The position numbers were made by a program, and so were the translations under genes. Below, piece after piece: positions 24,885 to 34,113 of a stretch of 64,000 nucleotides of DNA (the stretch's first letter is position 1; every line of letters begins with the position of its first letter). Source of the DNA: Flavobacteriales bacterium UBA7666 (GTDB lineage: Bacteria > Bacteroidota > Bacteroidia > Flavobacteriales_D > Crocinitomicaceae); contig DLHO01000022.1 in assembly GCA_002483265.1 (NCBI GenBank), forward strand, positions 306,310 to 370,309. Reading direction: 5' to 3'. The notes beneath the pieces are model-generated. The model was not told the DNA's origin, searched no databases, and worked only from the letters and a program-made list of their open reading frames with translations.

Positions 24885-26582
24885 ATGGAAAAGGCAAGTT
24901 TATTAGAGTCATTAAAAAATCTCGTGCAGCAAGAAGATGCGCTCGTTGTAGCGCGTGAGGTGAGTGAATTGCGAAATCAATTTGAGGACGCAGTTTTGGA
25001 AGAAGATCGTCAGTTCCAAATAAAACAACTGGAAGCTCAGGAAAAGGGAGAACCGGTTGAAGAACGAACGGATGATCCGGTGCGAGAAGAGTTTTATAAA
25101 TTGTACAATGAATTCCGTGAGCGCAAAGGAGGATTGCAAAAGGCAAAGAAAGAAGCTGAAGAATCCAACTTACGTCGTAAAAAAGTGCTTTTGGAGCGAC
25201 TCAAAGATGTTGTTGAAAAAGAAGAGAATATAGGTGCGGCAATGACTGCATACAAGGAAATCCACGATGCATGGAAAGAGGTTGGAGATATTCCGCGTGA
25301 AAAACGTCAGGATATTCAATCGGAATATTCCCGTTTATTGGAAACCTTCTTTTATCACATCAAAATTTACCGCGAATTACGCGAACACGATCTACACCGA
25401 AATCATCAATTGAAATTGGATGTAATCCGCAGAATTCAGGAATTATCTAAGGTAGAGAATCTAAAAGACGTTGAACAGGCAATTAAAACACTTCAAAACG
25501 AATGGGACGAAACAGGTCCTGTTGGAAATGAAGCTTGGGAAAGTCTGAAAAACTCCTATTGGGATGCAGTGCGCGCAATTTATGCTCGTATTCAAACATT
25601 CTATGATGAAAAACGCACTGAATTGGCTGCAAATCTGGAATTGAAAAAAGAGATTGCACAAAAAGCAGCTGAATTAGTAAAAGATTTTACATCAACCAAT
25701 ACAAAAGAGTGGGATACAGCAACTGCTTCCCTTTTGGCTCTTCAGGAAGAGTGGAAGAAAATCGGTTTTGGCCCCAGAAAAGAGAATGAAGAACTTTGGA
25801 AAGAATTCCGTTCTTCTTGCGATGAGTTTTTTGCTAAAAAGAAAACATTCTTTGATTCTATCAGAGGGAAGTTTGATGAAGTTGCAGCAAAAAAGCAGCA
25901 ATTGGTTGATAAACTGGAAGAGTTGAAACATTCAACTGAATGGAAAAAGACAACAGATCAGATTTTGGTAATTCAAAAAGACTGGAAAACTTTGGGAAGT
26001 GCAGGTCAGCGATTTGAACAAAAATTGTGGAAGGAATTCCGTGCTGCATGTGACCATTTCTTTGAAGCAAAGCAAGCTCATTTTAGTTCTAAAGACAAAG
26101 AGTTTGAAGGCAACTTAACGCAAAAAATGGAATTGATTGACCGCATTAAAGCAGTTGCCATTCCGGAAGATAAAAAAGAAGCATTGAATTTATTGAAAGG
26201 TTTTGCAACCGAATTCAACGAGATCGGTCATGTTCCAATGAAGGAGAAGGACCGTGTTTTCAATGCGTACAAAGAAGCTTTGGATTCGCATTACAAGAAA
26301 TTGAAATTGGAAGGCGCTGAGCAGGAAAAAATGTTGTTCCAGGCACGTTTGGATACCATGAAGGGGGATCCGAATGCTGAAAGAGCAATGGCGCGTGAAA
26401 AGTATGACTTACACGATAAAATAAACAAACTGAAATCGGATATTTTACAATTTGAAAACAACTTGGGTTTCTTTGCGAAATCGAAAGGTGCTGACATCTT
26501 GAAGAAAGAAGTGGAAGGTAAAATTGCAGCAGCTCAACGTAAAATTGAAGAGCTGAAAGCAAAGATTAAAATGATCCAATAA
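24885..26582 (+). CDS. DUF349 repeat protein
   Basis: A 565-residue, strongly charged helical protein made of about five DUF349 repeats of ~70 residues. Each repeat has a W-x-x-(I/V)G or W-x-x-T-G turn (AWKEVGDIPREKRQDI, EWDETGPVGNEAWESL, EWKKIGFGPRKENEELW, DWKTLGSAGQRFEQKLW, EFNEIGHVPMKEKDRVF) followed by a helix ending in FF or similar. The last ~70 residues are coiled coil (KINKLKSDILQFENNLGFF). There is no signal, so it is cytoplasmic. The function of the family is not settled. The next gene starts 3 bp after the stop, so an operon with 26586-28487 is likely. Confidence 0.92.
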   Translation: MEKASLLESLKNLVQQEDALVVAREVSELRNQFEDAVLEEDRQFQIKQLEAQEKGEPVEERTDDPVREEFYKLYNEFRERKGGLQKAKKEAEESNLRRKKVLLERLKDVVEKEENIGAAMTAYKEIHDAWKEVGDIPREKRQDIQSEYSRLLETFFYHIKIYRELREHDLHRNHQLKLDVIRRIQELSKVENLKDVEQAIKTLQNEWDETGPVGNEAWESLKNSYWDAVRAIYARIQTFYDEKRTELAANLELKKEIAQKAAELVKDFTSTNTKEWDTATASLLALQEEWKKIGFGPRKENEELWKEFRSSCDEFFAKKKTFFDSIRGKFDEVAAKKQQLVDKLEELKHSTEWKKTTDQILVIQKDWKTLGSAGQRFEQKLWKEFRAACDHFFEAKQAHFSSKDKEFEGNLTQKMELIDRIKAVAIPEDKKEALNLLKGFATEFNEIGHVPMKEKDRVFNAYKEALDSHYKKLKLEGAEQEKMLFQARLDTMKGDPNAERAMAREKYDLHDKINKLKSDILQFENNLGFFAKSKGADILKKEVEGKIAAAQRKIEELKAKIKMIQ

Positions 26583-26585
26583 TCG

Positions 26586-27251
26586 ATGAATCGTTCCATA
26601 AATATTTTACTGATATTCTTCTCTTTTCCGGCATTTGCATTCATTATTTGTGTAGCGTTTGACATCCGGTTTTTAAATATTGCAATCGCAGATTTTCCGT
26701 TTAAATTCCATATTTTCATTGGAATTGCAACACTTTTGCTTTTATTGATCATTCGTAGATCTGTGAGCCGGTGGGTTGGCGTTAGCATGACCCGGAAACC
26801 CGAACGTTTTTTGTGGAGTACGCCCGTTTCTAAGGAGCGCAAAAAACAAGTGCGTTTGTTTCTAGCAATTGAAGGACTGATTGCACTATTTTCTATGATT
26901 ACAGTCATGCTTCTTACGGATGAAGCCTGGCCGGTAGCAATCGTTTATGGAATTATGGCTCTGGATCAATTTGCATTTTTGGCGATCGCACAATCTTGGT
27001 TTCGGGTTGGAATTACGCATAAAGCGGTGGTTGTTGCAGATCGCGAAGTACGTTTATTGTTCTTTTCCGGATTGAGACGAGTAGAAACACATCAGCAGAC
27101 ATTGTACTTCGAATACATTGAAGATTTGCAGCTCTTTTTTCCTGTGAATTGCATTCCGGAAGGGAAATACGGAGAATTCCGTACAGCCTTGGAGGAACGT
27201 GTGAATCGTGATCGTGTATTCTTTTCTGAAGGATTTAAAACATTGAACTAA
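26586..27251 (+). CDS. Membrane protein of unknown function
   Basis: A 221-residue protein with about four hydrophobic segments: 5-26 (NILLIFFSFPAFAFIICVAFDI), about 38-56, about 98-116 and about 122-140. The remaining ~80 residues are soluble and contain aromatic-rich strands (SGLRRVETHQQTLYFEYIEDLQLFFPV). It starts 3 bp after the DUF349 stop and shares one base with the start of the next gene (TAATG), so it belongs to an operon. No motif points to a function. Confidence 0.75.
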   Translation: MNRSINILLIFFSFPAFAFIICVAFDIRFLNIAIADFPFKFHIFIGIATLLLLLIIRRSVSRWVGVSMTRKPERFLWSTPVSKERKKQVRLFLAIEGLIALFSMITVMLLTDEAWPVAIVYGIMALDQFAFLAIAQSWFRVGITHKAVVVADREVRLLFFSGLRRVETHQQTLYFEYIEDLQLFFPVNCIPEGKYGEFRTALEERVNRDRVFFSEGFKTLN

Positions 27252-27592
27252 TGAAAGCATTGCTGAAAAAACCAATGATACTCGGATTTTTAATTGGAGT
27301 ATTGTTACTTGTTTTGTGTGTTTTCGTTCCGATTCCAATGTATGATGGAATTTTTCATTACGATCACGAACTGGTGCATATCGAAACGGAATCCAAAGTG
27401 GCTTTGAGTTATTACTTCGGTTTTGGTTTGAACAAGACGATGGCAAATGGGATATTTCCAACTAGGTTCGAATTAAAACCAATGGGTTATGCACTTTTTA
27501 TTTTGATCCATGTTGGTTTGCCTGCTCTGATCGCTATCCGTTTCAAAATGAGCAATGCCAGAAAGGAAATCGAAAACTCACCTAATGAGTAA
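27251..27592 (+). CDS. Small membrane protein of unknown function
   Basis: A 113-residue protein with an N-terminal helix (about 8-30, KPMILGFLIGVLLLVLCVFVPI) and a second near 80-100 (GYALFILIHVGLPALIAI). The loop between them (MYDGIFHYDHELVHIETESKVALSYYFGFGLNK) would face the periplasm. It overlaps the previous stop by one base and the next start by 8 bases, so all three should be translated together. Confidence 0.75.
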   Translation: MKALLKKPMILGFLIGVLLLVLCVFVPIPMYDGIFHYDHELVHIETESKVALSYYFGFGLNKTMANGIFPTRFELKPMGYALFILIHVGLPALIAIRFKMSNARKEIENSPNE

Positions 27593-28487
27593 AGATTTAC
27601 GAAGCTGGTTATCCTTATTCATTTTAGCACTTATTTGGGGAGCTTCATTTATACTGATGAAGCGTGGGATGTATGATGAAAACGGCAGACATATTTTTTC
27701 TGATTCACAAGTAGGCGCAATGAGAATGGCAATTGCAGGTTTGGTCATGCTGCCTTTCGGAATAATGAATTTACGGAAGATCAAACAGTGGAAACAAGTC
27801 CTTTTTTTACTGCTTGTTGGTACTTGCGGTAACTTTTTTCCAGCCTTTTTATTCACATTCGCTGAAACTAAATTATCCTCCGGATTAGCCGGAATGCTCA
27901 ATAGCTTTACTCCTTTTTTTACATTGATCTTAGGCTTTTTATTCTTTAAGCAGAAAATCAGATTGAAGCAAGTAATTGGTTTGTGTATTGCTTTTGGTGG
28001 AATTTGTATTCTGGTTGGAATTTTGAACAACGCCCCACTTGAAATTTCCCTTTTACACGTTGGAGCAATTTTACTGGCTACCGTCATGTATGCAACCAGT
28101 TTAAATACGATTAAATACAAACTCAGCGAGTTTAAATCTTTAGAGATTGCTTCGCTCTCCTTTACATTTATGGCAATTCCGGCTTGGATTGTGATGCTCT
28201 GTTTGGATACAACTACCGTTCTGAAAACAAATGAACATGCATTTGAAGCTTTGGGTTATATCAGTATTTTGAGCATTTTCGGAACGTGTTTGGCGTTGCT
28301 GCTATTCAATCAGATCATTGCTTTGAAATCACCCATGTTTGCCAGTTCAGTGACCTACATGATTCCGATTGTTGCAGTGATATTGGGTGTGCTTTGGAAT
28401 CACGAGCAGTTTCATGTTTCTCAGTTTTTAGGAATGGTGGTAATTGTTGGAGGAGTTTATTTGGTGAACTCTAAACAGAAGAGGTGA
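27585..28487 (+). CDS. EamA/DMT-family transporter
   Basis: A 300-residue inner-membrane protein with ten predicted helices in two EamA halves. It starts SWLSLFILALIWGASFILMKRG and each half has the family pattern of a short helix pair followed by LGxxxxFG-like turns (VIGLCIAFGGICILVGIL; FLGMVVIVGGVYLVNSK at the end). It probably exports a metabolite or amino acid; the substrate is unknown. ATG 27585 is chosen over 27555 because the helix begins right after it and the overlap with the previous gene is then only 8 bases. It is the last gene before a convergent repeat. Confidence 0.92.
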   Translation: MSKDLRSWLSLFILALIWGASFILMKRGMYDENGRHIFSDSQVGAMRMAIAGLVMLPFGIMNLRKIKQWKQVLFLLLVGTCGNFFPAFLFTFAETKLSSGLAGMLNSFTPFFTLILGFLFFKQKIRLKQVIGLCIAFGGICILVGILNNAPLEISLLHVGAILLATVMYATSLNTIKYKLSEFKSLEIASLSFTFMAIPAWIVMLCLDTTTVLKTNEHAFEALGYISILSIFGTCLALLLFNQIIALKSPMFASSVTYMIPIVAVILGVLWNHEQFHVSQFLGMVVIVGGVYLVNSKQKR

Positions 28488-28494
28488 AAGGGAA

Positions 28495-28560
28495 TTATCA
28501 ATTATTAATTATCAAGGTGAAAAATCTTCTTGATAATTAAGTCATTCATAATTGATAATT
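28495..28560. terminator. AT-rich inverted repeat between convergent genes
   Basis: AATTATCAATTAT...AATTATCAAG pairs with CTTGATAATTAA...ATAATTGATAATT around GTGAAAAATCTT. It lies between the stops of the EamA (+) and DUF5916 (-) genes and probably works as a two-way terminator. Confidence 0.65.
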
Positions 28561-28568
28561 AGTTTGAA

Positions 28569-31022
28569 TCAAACAGTTTTCTTTCGAAACCACTTTCCTG
28601 CATCGATATAGAACAAGCCTTTCACCGAAAACGAATTCAAATAAGGATTGTCGAACAAATTGCGGAATGTCTTGAAGTAACCGTAATCCAGTCCATTTTT
28701 TGAGGCGTAAATATTGTACTTCCAAACAAAACGGATTTCACTTCCCGGATAGATTACCCAACGTAAATCAAAATCAACGGTAAAGGCATTGAAACTGGTG
28801 TTGTGGTAACTTTGACCTAGGGAATCTACTCCGGAATAAGAGGAAGAACGGTAGCTTCCATTGTCTGATAATTCCATAAAGGATTTATAAGAAACTTCCT
28901 GCCAGTAATGATTGAAGCGCAGTTTTAAACGGAATGTTTTTGTGAAGGTATAATCTAGCGAAATGGAATTCGTGACGATCCAGCGTTCCCGATTCCCCAA
29001 AATGATCTGATCGGTATAGTTGGTGTCTGTTACACGCACATAACCGAAGTTGTGAAAGTAACGCTGAACCGTTGAACTCAAAACGGTGAAAACCTTTGGT
29101 GCGATTCGAATGCGTGGACTGATGTTTAAATCGACATTCGACATGCCTTTTCGCTCAAAAACGCGGTGATATGCATAGAAATCTAATGCGAATCGTTTAG
29201 AATAATCGCTTGAGTAAAAGCCGCCGTATTGAAAGGATGCCGGGAAATGAACTGGAATTCCAAATACACGGGATTCAAAAAAGTCACGCTCTCCCAATGG
29301 ATAATAATTTAGGGAAACTCCGGTGGAAAGAAATTTTTTGGTGGTGACAATGTATTCGGTATTAATTGACCAATAACCGAGTTTTGTGGGTTTGTATAAG
29401 TATTCAAGATTACTTTCTGCAGAGAAGTTTCTGCGCAAAAGTCTTTTTGTGGCTTGGTATCCCGTCCAGCGATAACGGCCATAAAAACCTAAAAAGTTAT
29501 TGCGTGGCAAAAAACCGAGTTCGGTTGGGTTGTAATTATTGTCGCTGTCGTAGTAATCAATGTTGAATTGGTTTACTCCTTTTACTTTTTGAAAACTGAT
29601 GGAAGAAGCACGGCCAACGCTCACTTTGTTTCCGGAAGAATTAACTGAAACTTGCGTATTTGCTGAAATACTGTAGACTTTTGATTTATTGAATACCAAG
29701 CCTTGCAGGGTGCTGACGTTGGAAATTACGTCAATCTCGGGTCTTAGAACATTCGTGTTCAAAAGCGAAATATTTGCGTTGTTTTTCAGGTTTTGAGACA
29801 GAACGAATACGTTGTAATTGGAAACTGGGTGAGCCAAAATTTTGTATTCATTTCCTAACGAATCTTCGTAGTGGAGAAAGGATCTGTTTTCAATCGCGTT
29901 AAATACACCAATTCCCAAACCTCCTTTTGTTCGACCGGAAATCTTTAAAGCATTTATTAATTGGCCTCTGTCGGGAATGGTGTTGACTTTGTTATTCGGA
30001 TCTTGTGCTGCTGAATCGAGTGCTTGTTCTTTGAGGTAACTTTCCGCACCAATTCGTCGTGAATAGAACAGGTCTCCGATTCCGAATAAATCCATTCCTT
30101 CCAAAAAGAAAGGTCTGTTTTCCGGGTAGCGAACTTCAAAAGGAGAGAGGTTTAACACCAAACGATCCGAAACAGTTTGCCCGAAATCAGGAATTAAGGT
30201 GGCATCTAAAGTAAAGGATTCACTCAATCCCACTTTCATATCCATTCCGAATCGCGGTCTGAATCCCCAGTTTTGTGATTGCGAATTTTCATCGTAACTG
30301 TCTTCCAGATACATGGTGGAATAAGGTGAAAAGGAAAGTCTTAATGGATTCCCTAAGTTTTCGATTCCTTTGATAGAACCACTTTGTGCAATTTCGCCAT
30401 ATTGTTGTGGATCTACGGCAGACCAATGAGAAGTTTCGCGATTTCTTCGCACATTTCGCACATAATTGATCTTCCAATTTTGAATTAGTTCTTTTGGAAA
30501 ACGCAATTGAGTCAATGGAATTCTGATTTCAATGCTCCATCCTTCAGCAATTCGCTTGACTTTACTTCTCCAAACTGCATTCCAGGAGTAATCTTCTTCG
30601 GTTTGATTGATAATGGCATCCAGTTCCGTTCCGGCAGCTGTTACATAAAACCCGAAGGCATTTTGTCCGGCTCCATAAGGATCAATTAAGACACCAAACC
30701 AATCTGCATTTCCGAAATCATCTCTTTCGGATAGAAAAGCGATAATAGAGTCCGGTTGATTGTCGGTCAGTTTAGCACCGATATAAATGTATTGATCGTC
30801 ATATAAAAACCTGACTTCACTCTTATACTTACTGGCAACTCCGGGATCCGGATAATTGATAATGAAATCGCCTGCTGCCTCAGCTTCATCCCAAGCCACC
30901 TCCAAGAGCATTCCGTCTAAAGAAATGGCATGATTTGTCCGCTTTCCTGAAACCGTTTTTTGCGCCAGAAAAGAAAATGAAATCAGAATAAAAGTTAGAA
31001 GTATCCAGTAGCTCAATTTCAC
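28569..31022 (-). CDS. DUF5916 outer-membrane protein with CBM9-like domain
   Basis: An 817-residue protein. Signal peptide 1-21 (ending FLAQ), a carbohydrate-binding family 9-like domain about 25-210 (AISLDGMLLEVAWDEAEAAGDF ... GWSIEIRIPLTQLRFPK), and a long C-terminal part of amphipathic strands with the DUF5916 signature (RNRETSHWSAVDPQQYGEIAQSGSIKGI; PEIDVISNVSTLQG; a barrel to the end). It would span the outer membrane and bind a glycan or peptide inside. The start codon is GTG; the reading frame has no ATG near it, and GAATTTTG lies 4 nt upstream, one base off a -7 box. The opposite-strand gene begins 41 bp away. Confidence 0.87.
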   Translation of the reverse strand: MKLSYWILLTFILISFSFLAQKTVSGKRTNHAISLDGMLLEVAWDEAEAAGDFIINYPDPGVASKYKSEVRFLYDDQYIYIGAKLTDNQPDSIIAFLSERDDFGNADWFGVLIDPYGAGQNAFGFYVTAAGTELDAIINQTEEDYSWNAVWRSKVKRIAEGWSIEIRIPLTQLRFPKELIQNWKINYVRNVRRNRETSHWSAVDPQQYGEIAQSGSIKGIENLGNPLRLSFSPYSTMYLEDSYDENSQSQNWGFRPRFGMDMKVGLSESFTLDATLIPDFGQTVSDRLVLNLSPFEVRYPENRPFFLEGMDLFGIGDLFYSRRIGAESYLKEQALDSAAQDPNNKVNTIPDRGQLINALKISGRTKGGLGIGVFNAIENRSFLHYEDSLGNEYKILAHPVSNYNVFVLSQNLKNNANISLLNTNVLRPEIDVISNVSTLQGLVFNKSKVYSISANTQVSVNSSGNKVSVGRASSISFQKVKGVNQFNIDYYDSDNNYNPTELGFLPRNNFLGFYGRYRWTGYQATKRLLRRNFSAESNLEYLYKPTKLGYWSINTEYIVTTKKFLSTGVSLNYYPLGERDFFESRVFGIPVHFPASFQYGGFYSSDYSKRFALDFYAYHRVFERKGMSNVDLNISPRIRIAPKVFTVLSSTVQRYFHNFGYVRVTDTNYTDQIILGNRERWIVTNSISLDYTFTKTFRLKLRFNHYWQEVSYKSFMELSDNGSYRSSSYSGVDSLGQSYHNTSFNAFTVDFDLRWVIYPGSEIRFVWKYNIYASKNGLDYGYFKTFRNLFDNPYLNSFSVKGLFYIDAGKWFRKKTV

Positions 31023-31036
31023 CTGACAAAATTCGT

Positions 31037-31044
31037 TATTTTTG
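31037..31044 (+). promoter_or_regulatory. -7 box TATTTTTG
   Basis: Perfect TAnnTTTG, 19 nt before ATG 31064, within the 41-bp divergent gap shared with the DUF5916 gene. Confidence 0.5.
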
Positions 31045-31063
31045 ATAATATAAAGTCATATAT

Positions 31064-31948
31064 ATGTCAGGAATAAACTTTCTAAGTCGCTTTGCCTATT
31101 TTTTGTTGATTGTTGTCTCAGTTACTTCCTGCGGTCTGAAGTATGTTCCCGGCCCGAGTCTGGAAGATTTAGCAAGAAATCGGAAAGAAAGTCTGGAACA
31201 GCAATTAGCGCACGATTTTGCTGCAGTGAACAAAAAGTATGTGGGGTTAACTTATGGAGAAGAAGTGGTGGTGAAACCGATGTCTTATCAGCGTTTGGAT
31301 TCTCTTTTTGAAGTGAAATACCGAATGAGTAAAAGCGGAATGTCGACGAAGGAAATTGATCCCTTGATTGAAAATCAGAAGATGGTTTTGCTTTCTGATA
31401 CAACGGAAGTGCTTTACATGGAAACACATTGGTTTGAATTGATTCAGGATACGACTTGTGAATTTATAATAGCTCAATGCTTTTTAAATAATCGCAACGT
31501 GCTTCGTAAAATGGATTTTATCGATGAATTTCAAACAGGAATTTCGAATCAGGTTTGGGCAGAAAAATACATGAAAGAAGAATGGCTGACCCGTGATTTG
31601 GGATATACATCGAATGATGATCTGAGTTTTTATTCGATGATGAAGAACAAAGAATTTAGTCTGAAAGGCGAAGAGAAAAATCAATTTATTCAAAATCTTT
31701 TCCTGGTAATGCGCTTTGCGAGTGAGGCTAAAAGTACGGCGGCCCAAGGAATCGTGCTCAAATTGGCAGCACGTCAAATGAAAAATGAAATTCCGAATTT
31801 CAAAGCTGCAGATTATGTTTTTTCATTCAAAATAGTGAATAACCTGCAATTGAAGCAAGATCTCTATGTGGTTGAAGCAGTTTCTCAAACGGATAAAAAC
31901 GTTGTGATCACCAGAAGGTATGATTTGTTCTTTATGCCGGTAAACTAA
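31064..31948 (+). CDS. Putative lipoprotein of unknown function
   Basis: A 294-residue protein with a lipoprotein signal (FAYFLLIVVSVTSCGLKYVPG, lipobox VTSC near residue 23). The mature part begins LEDLARNRKESLEQQLAHDF, mostly helical and charged, followed by mixed strands (TEVLYMETHWFELIQDTTCEFIIAQCFLNN). It would be tethered in the periplasm or at the outer membrane. It is divergent from the DUF5916 gene with 41 bp between starts, so the two promoters overlap and the genes may be co-regulated. I do not recognise the family. Confidence 0.75.
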   Translation: MSGINFLSRFAYFLLIVVSVTSCGLKYVPGPSLEDLARNRKESLEQQLAHDFAAVNKKYVGLTYGEEVVVKPMSYQRLDSLFEVKYRMSKSGMSTKEIDPLIENQKMVLLSDTTEVLYMETHWFELIQDTTCEFIIAQCFLNNRNVLRKMDFIDEFQTGISNQVWAEKYMKEEWLTRDLGYTSNDDLSFYSMMKNKEFSLKGEEKNQFIQNLFLVMRFASEAKSTAAQGIVLKLAARQMKNEIPNFKAADYVFSFKIVNNLQLKQDLYVVEAVSQTDKNVVITRRYDLFFMPVN

Positions 31949-31952
31949 TTGA

Positions 31953-32055
31953 TAATTTAAAATGGAAAATTGAAAAGTCTTTTCAATTCGTGCAGGGGTT
32001 ATAAATTTCATCTTCAAGAGGCAAATTAAGAATCTTATCAATTTTCAATTCTCCA
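31953..32055. repeat. AT-rich inverted repeat between convergent genes
   Basis: TTTAAAATGGAAAATTGAAAAG (about 31957) and CAATTTTCAATTCTCCATTCTTA (about 32038) pair imperfectly; an internal CTTTTCAATT also pairs with AATTGAAAAG. It is the same family as 18640-18800. It separates the 31064 gene (+) and comEC (-). Confidence 0.65.
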
Positions 32056-32058
32056 TTC

Positions 32059-33999
32059 TTAGATTGAGATACAAAATGGCTTAATCTTCTCATCCTTATA
32101 CACATAATGCTGAAGCCGTTGAGAGAGTAATTCCTTTTGATGTTTGTGTTCAGGAGTTCCACTCATTTGATAATTGAATTCACGAGAATCAATGGTGAAT
32201 TTCCATCCGTTTTTTTCCTTGTAAAACGAAATTTCTGTTCCATCTAAGAATAAGTTGTTTTCGGACTTCAGAATAATGGATCGGCTCAGGCTTAGCCCGG
32301 AATCCCGAACCGCGTTTTTAAGTGTTTGAAGGATCTGTCTATTCTTGGGTATGTCTTCAGCAAAAGTGATGATTTTTCCTTTGTACTGAATGATGCCGCA
32401 AAATGATTTGTTTGAAAAGACCATTAATTCATCTTTTTCAAATTTTACTTCCCTTTCCCAGGAAATAAAGAGCATACACAATGCTAATCCGGTCAGTGCA
32501 ATTTTCGGAAGGATCTGTTGGATGAGTAATTTGTGAAAGCAATATCCAATCAGTACCCCAAGGATCAGAAATTGAGCAAAATTGAGTTCAAATCCACCGG
32601 AAACTCCTCCGGGAATTTCGTCTACTAGTTGAATTCCAACAACCAAAGCCTGCAGAGAAAGCGCTGTTAGGAAAATGATCAAAGAATTGACATATGGAAT
32701 CCATGCGGCGAAGATGAGAATGATTAAGAAGAGCAAAACAATAAATCCCAGCAGCATCACGACGATGTTTGAAAGTAGGAAGTAATTCGGAAACTGATGA
32801 AACCAATAGAGCATAAATGGAGTTGTTGCAATCGTAGCTGCAATTCCAACAGCACTTCCTTTCCAGATCCAATCCAGCCATTTCTGTTTGAAGTAGATCA
32901 GCTGGTAAATGGGATTTTGGAAAAGAATGATACCAATCAAAGCAACATAAGACAATTGAAAACCAATGTCGAATAAGTAATATGGATCGTACATCAATAG
33001 TACAATTGCAGAAAGTATGAGGTTATTCATTCCGTTATTTTTCCTGCTCAATACTTGTCCAAGAGCCAGAATACTAAACATCACCACTGCCCGGATAACG
33101 GATGGGGAAGCTCCACTCAATAAACCAAATGCCCAGATTAGAACAACTGAAAAAAGAATGGCTTGTTTCTTTGAAATCCATCGGCTAAAGAAACCGAGGA
33201 TATATTGGAAGATAATCAGGATGATTCCCACATGTAGGCCTGAAACTGCAAGAACGTGCATTGCTCCAGTATTTGAAAAGGAATCCAATACTTCCGGATC
33301 GATGTCTGCTTTATTTCCCAATAGCAATGCTACTCCAATTCCTGCAACCGATTCCGGAAGCCAGGATTTGAGTTTGTTTCCAATTTGATCTTGCCATTTC
33401 GAAAAGAAAACAGTCACATTTTCCCTTGAACCAATCTTTGCAATGCGATTCGAAGCTATAAAAGCCCTTCCAATATAATGATGCGTTTCATAGTAATATT
33501 CGGCATCAAAACTTCCCGGATTAGCCTCATTTCTAAAAGGGTCAATTTGCGTGTTAAAAGCAAGAAAGTCACCAATCACATACTTGCCTTCCAGTGTGTC
33601 TAGTGTCAGAATGATATTTCCCTGAGAAACAATTTGCCTGCTTCCGACTACAGATTTTTCAAGCGAAAGATGAATGGTTTGATATCCCGATTCGGAAATT
33701 TTACATTTAAATACCGTTCCAAAGTTCACCCGATCGGATACTTCGTTTAGTTTGGAAGTGTTTTCGTCAATTATTTCCAGTTTACAAAAGCCAATCAGAA
33801 CAAAAAGCAAGCTGAAAGCAATAACAGTTGTAATCTTCGGAAAAGATCGGGATTTGAATAAATGGTTAAAAACCAGAGAGAGAATCGTAAGGGTGAATGC
33901 GGCCGTGATAGTCAATCCGATTACGTCCGAATTTCCACCTGAAACAAACGAAAGGAGAATACCCAGAATGAGTCCTATTGAAATTGGTAATAGTGGCAT
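32059..33999 (-). CDS. ComEC/Rec2-family competence channel protein
   Basis: A 646-residue polytopic inner-membrane protein. N-terminal DUF4131 region with two or more helices and a soluble OB-like part (about 1-215), then the Competence domain with the family signature NTGAMHVLAVSGLHVGIILI and LSGASPSVIRAVVMF (about 235-300), and further helices to about 500. The last ~140 residues are a short soluble tail. ComEC carries single-stranded DNA across the inner membrane in natural transformation. The metallo-beta-lactamase domain found at the C-terminus of Bacillus-type ComEC is missing, which is common in Bacteroidota. Other competence genes are not in the window. Confidence 0.92.
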   Translation of the reverse strand: MPLLPISIGLILGILLSFVSGGNSDVIGLTITAAFTLTILSLVFNHLFKSRSFPKITTVIAFSLLFVLIGFCKLEIIDENTSKLNEVSDRVNFGTVFKCKISESGYQTIHLSLEKSVVGSRQIVSQGNIILTLDTLEGKYVIGDFLAFNTQIDPFRNEANPGSFDAEYYYETHHYIGRAFIASNRIAKIGSRENVTVFFSKWQDQIGNKLKSWLPESVAGIGVALLLGNKADIDPEVLDSFSNTGAMHVLAVSGLHVGIILIIFQYILGFFSRWISKKQAILFSVVLIWAFGLLSGASPSVIRAVVMFSILALGQVLSRKNNGMNNLILSAIVLLMYDPYYLFDIGFQLSYVALIGIILFQNPIYQLIYFKQKWLDWIWKGSAVGIAATIATTPFMLYWFHQFPNYFLLSNIVVMLLGFIVLLFLIILIFAAWIPYVNSLIIFLTALSLQALVVGIQLVDEIPGGVSGGFELNFAQFLILGVLIGYCFHKLLIQQILPKIALTGLALCMLFISWEREVKFEKDELMVFSNKSFCGIIQYKGKIITFAEDIPKNRQILQTLKNAVRDSGLSLSRSIILKSENNLFLDGTEISFYKEKNGWKFTIDSREFNYQMSGTPEHKHQKELLSQRLQHYVYKDEKIKPFCISI

Positions 34000-34113
34000 A
34001 CGTGTCCAGCGGTTTGTATTAAAACAATACTAATCTAATAAATTGTTAGATAGATAACACCCCAAATTAATTTTTCTTTGTTTCTTTACAATCAAAACTT
34101 TACAAACCAAATT

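Noticed and set aside
27578..28120. 180-codon minus-strand frame
   Set aside because: Antisense to the EamA transporter, whose membrane helices explain the sequence; no family pattern.
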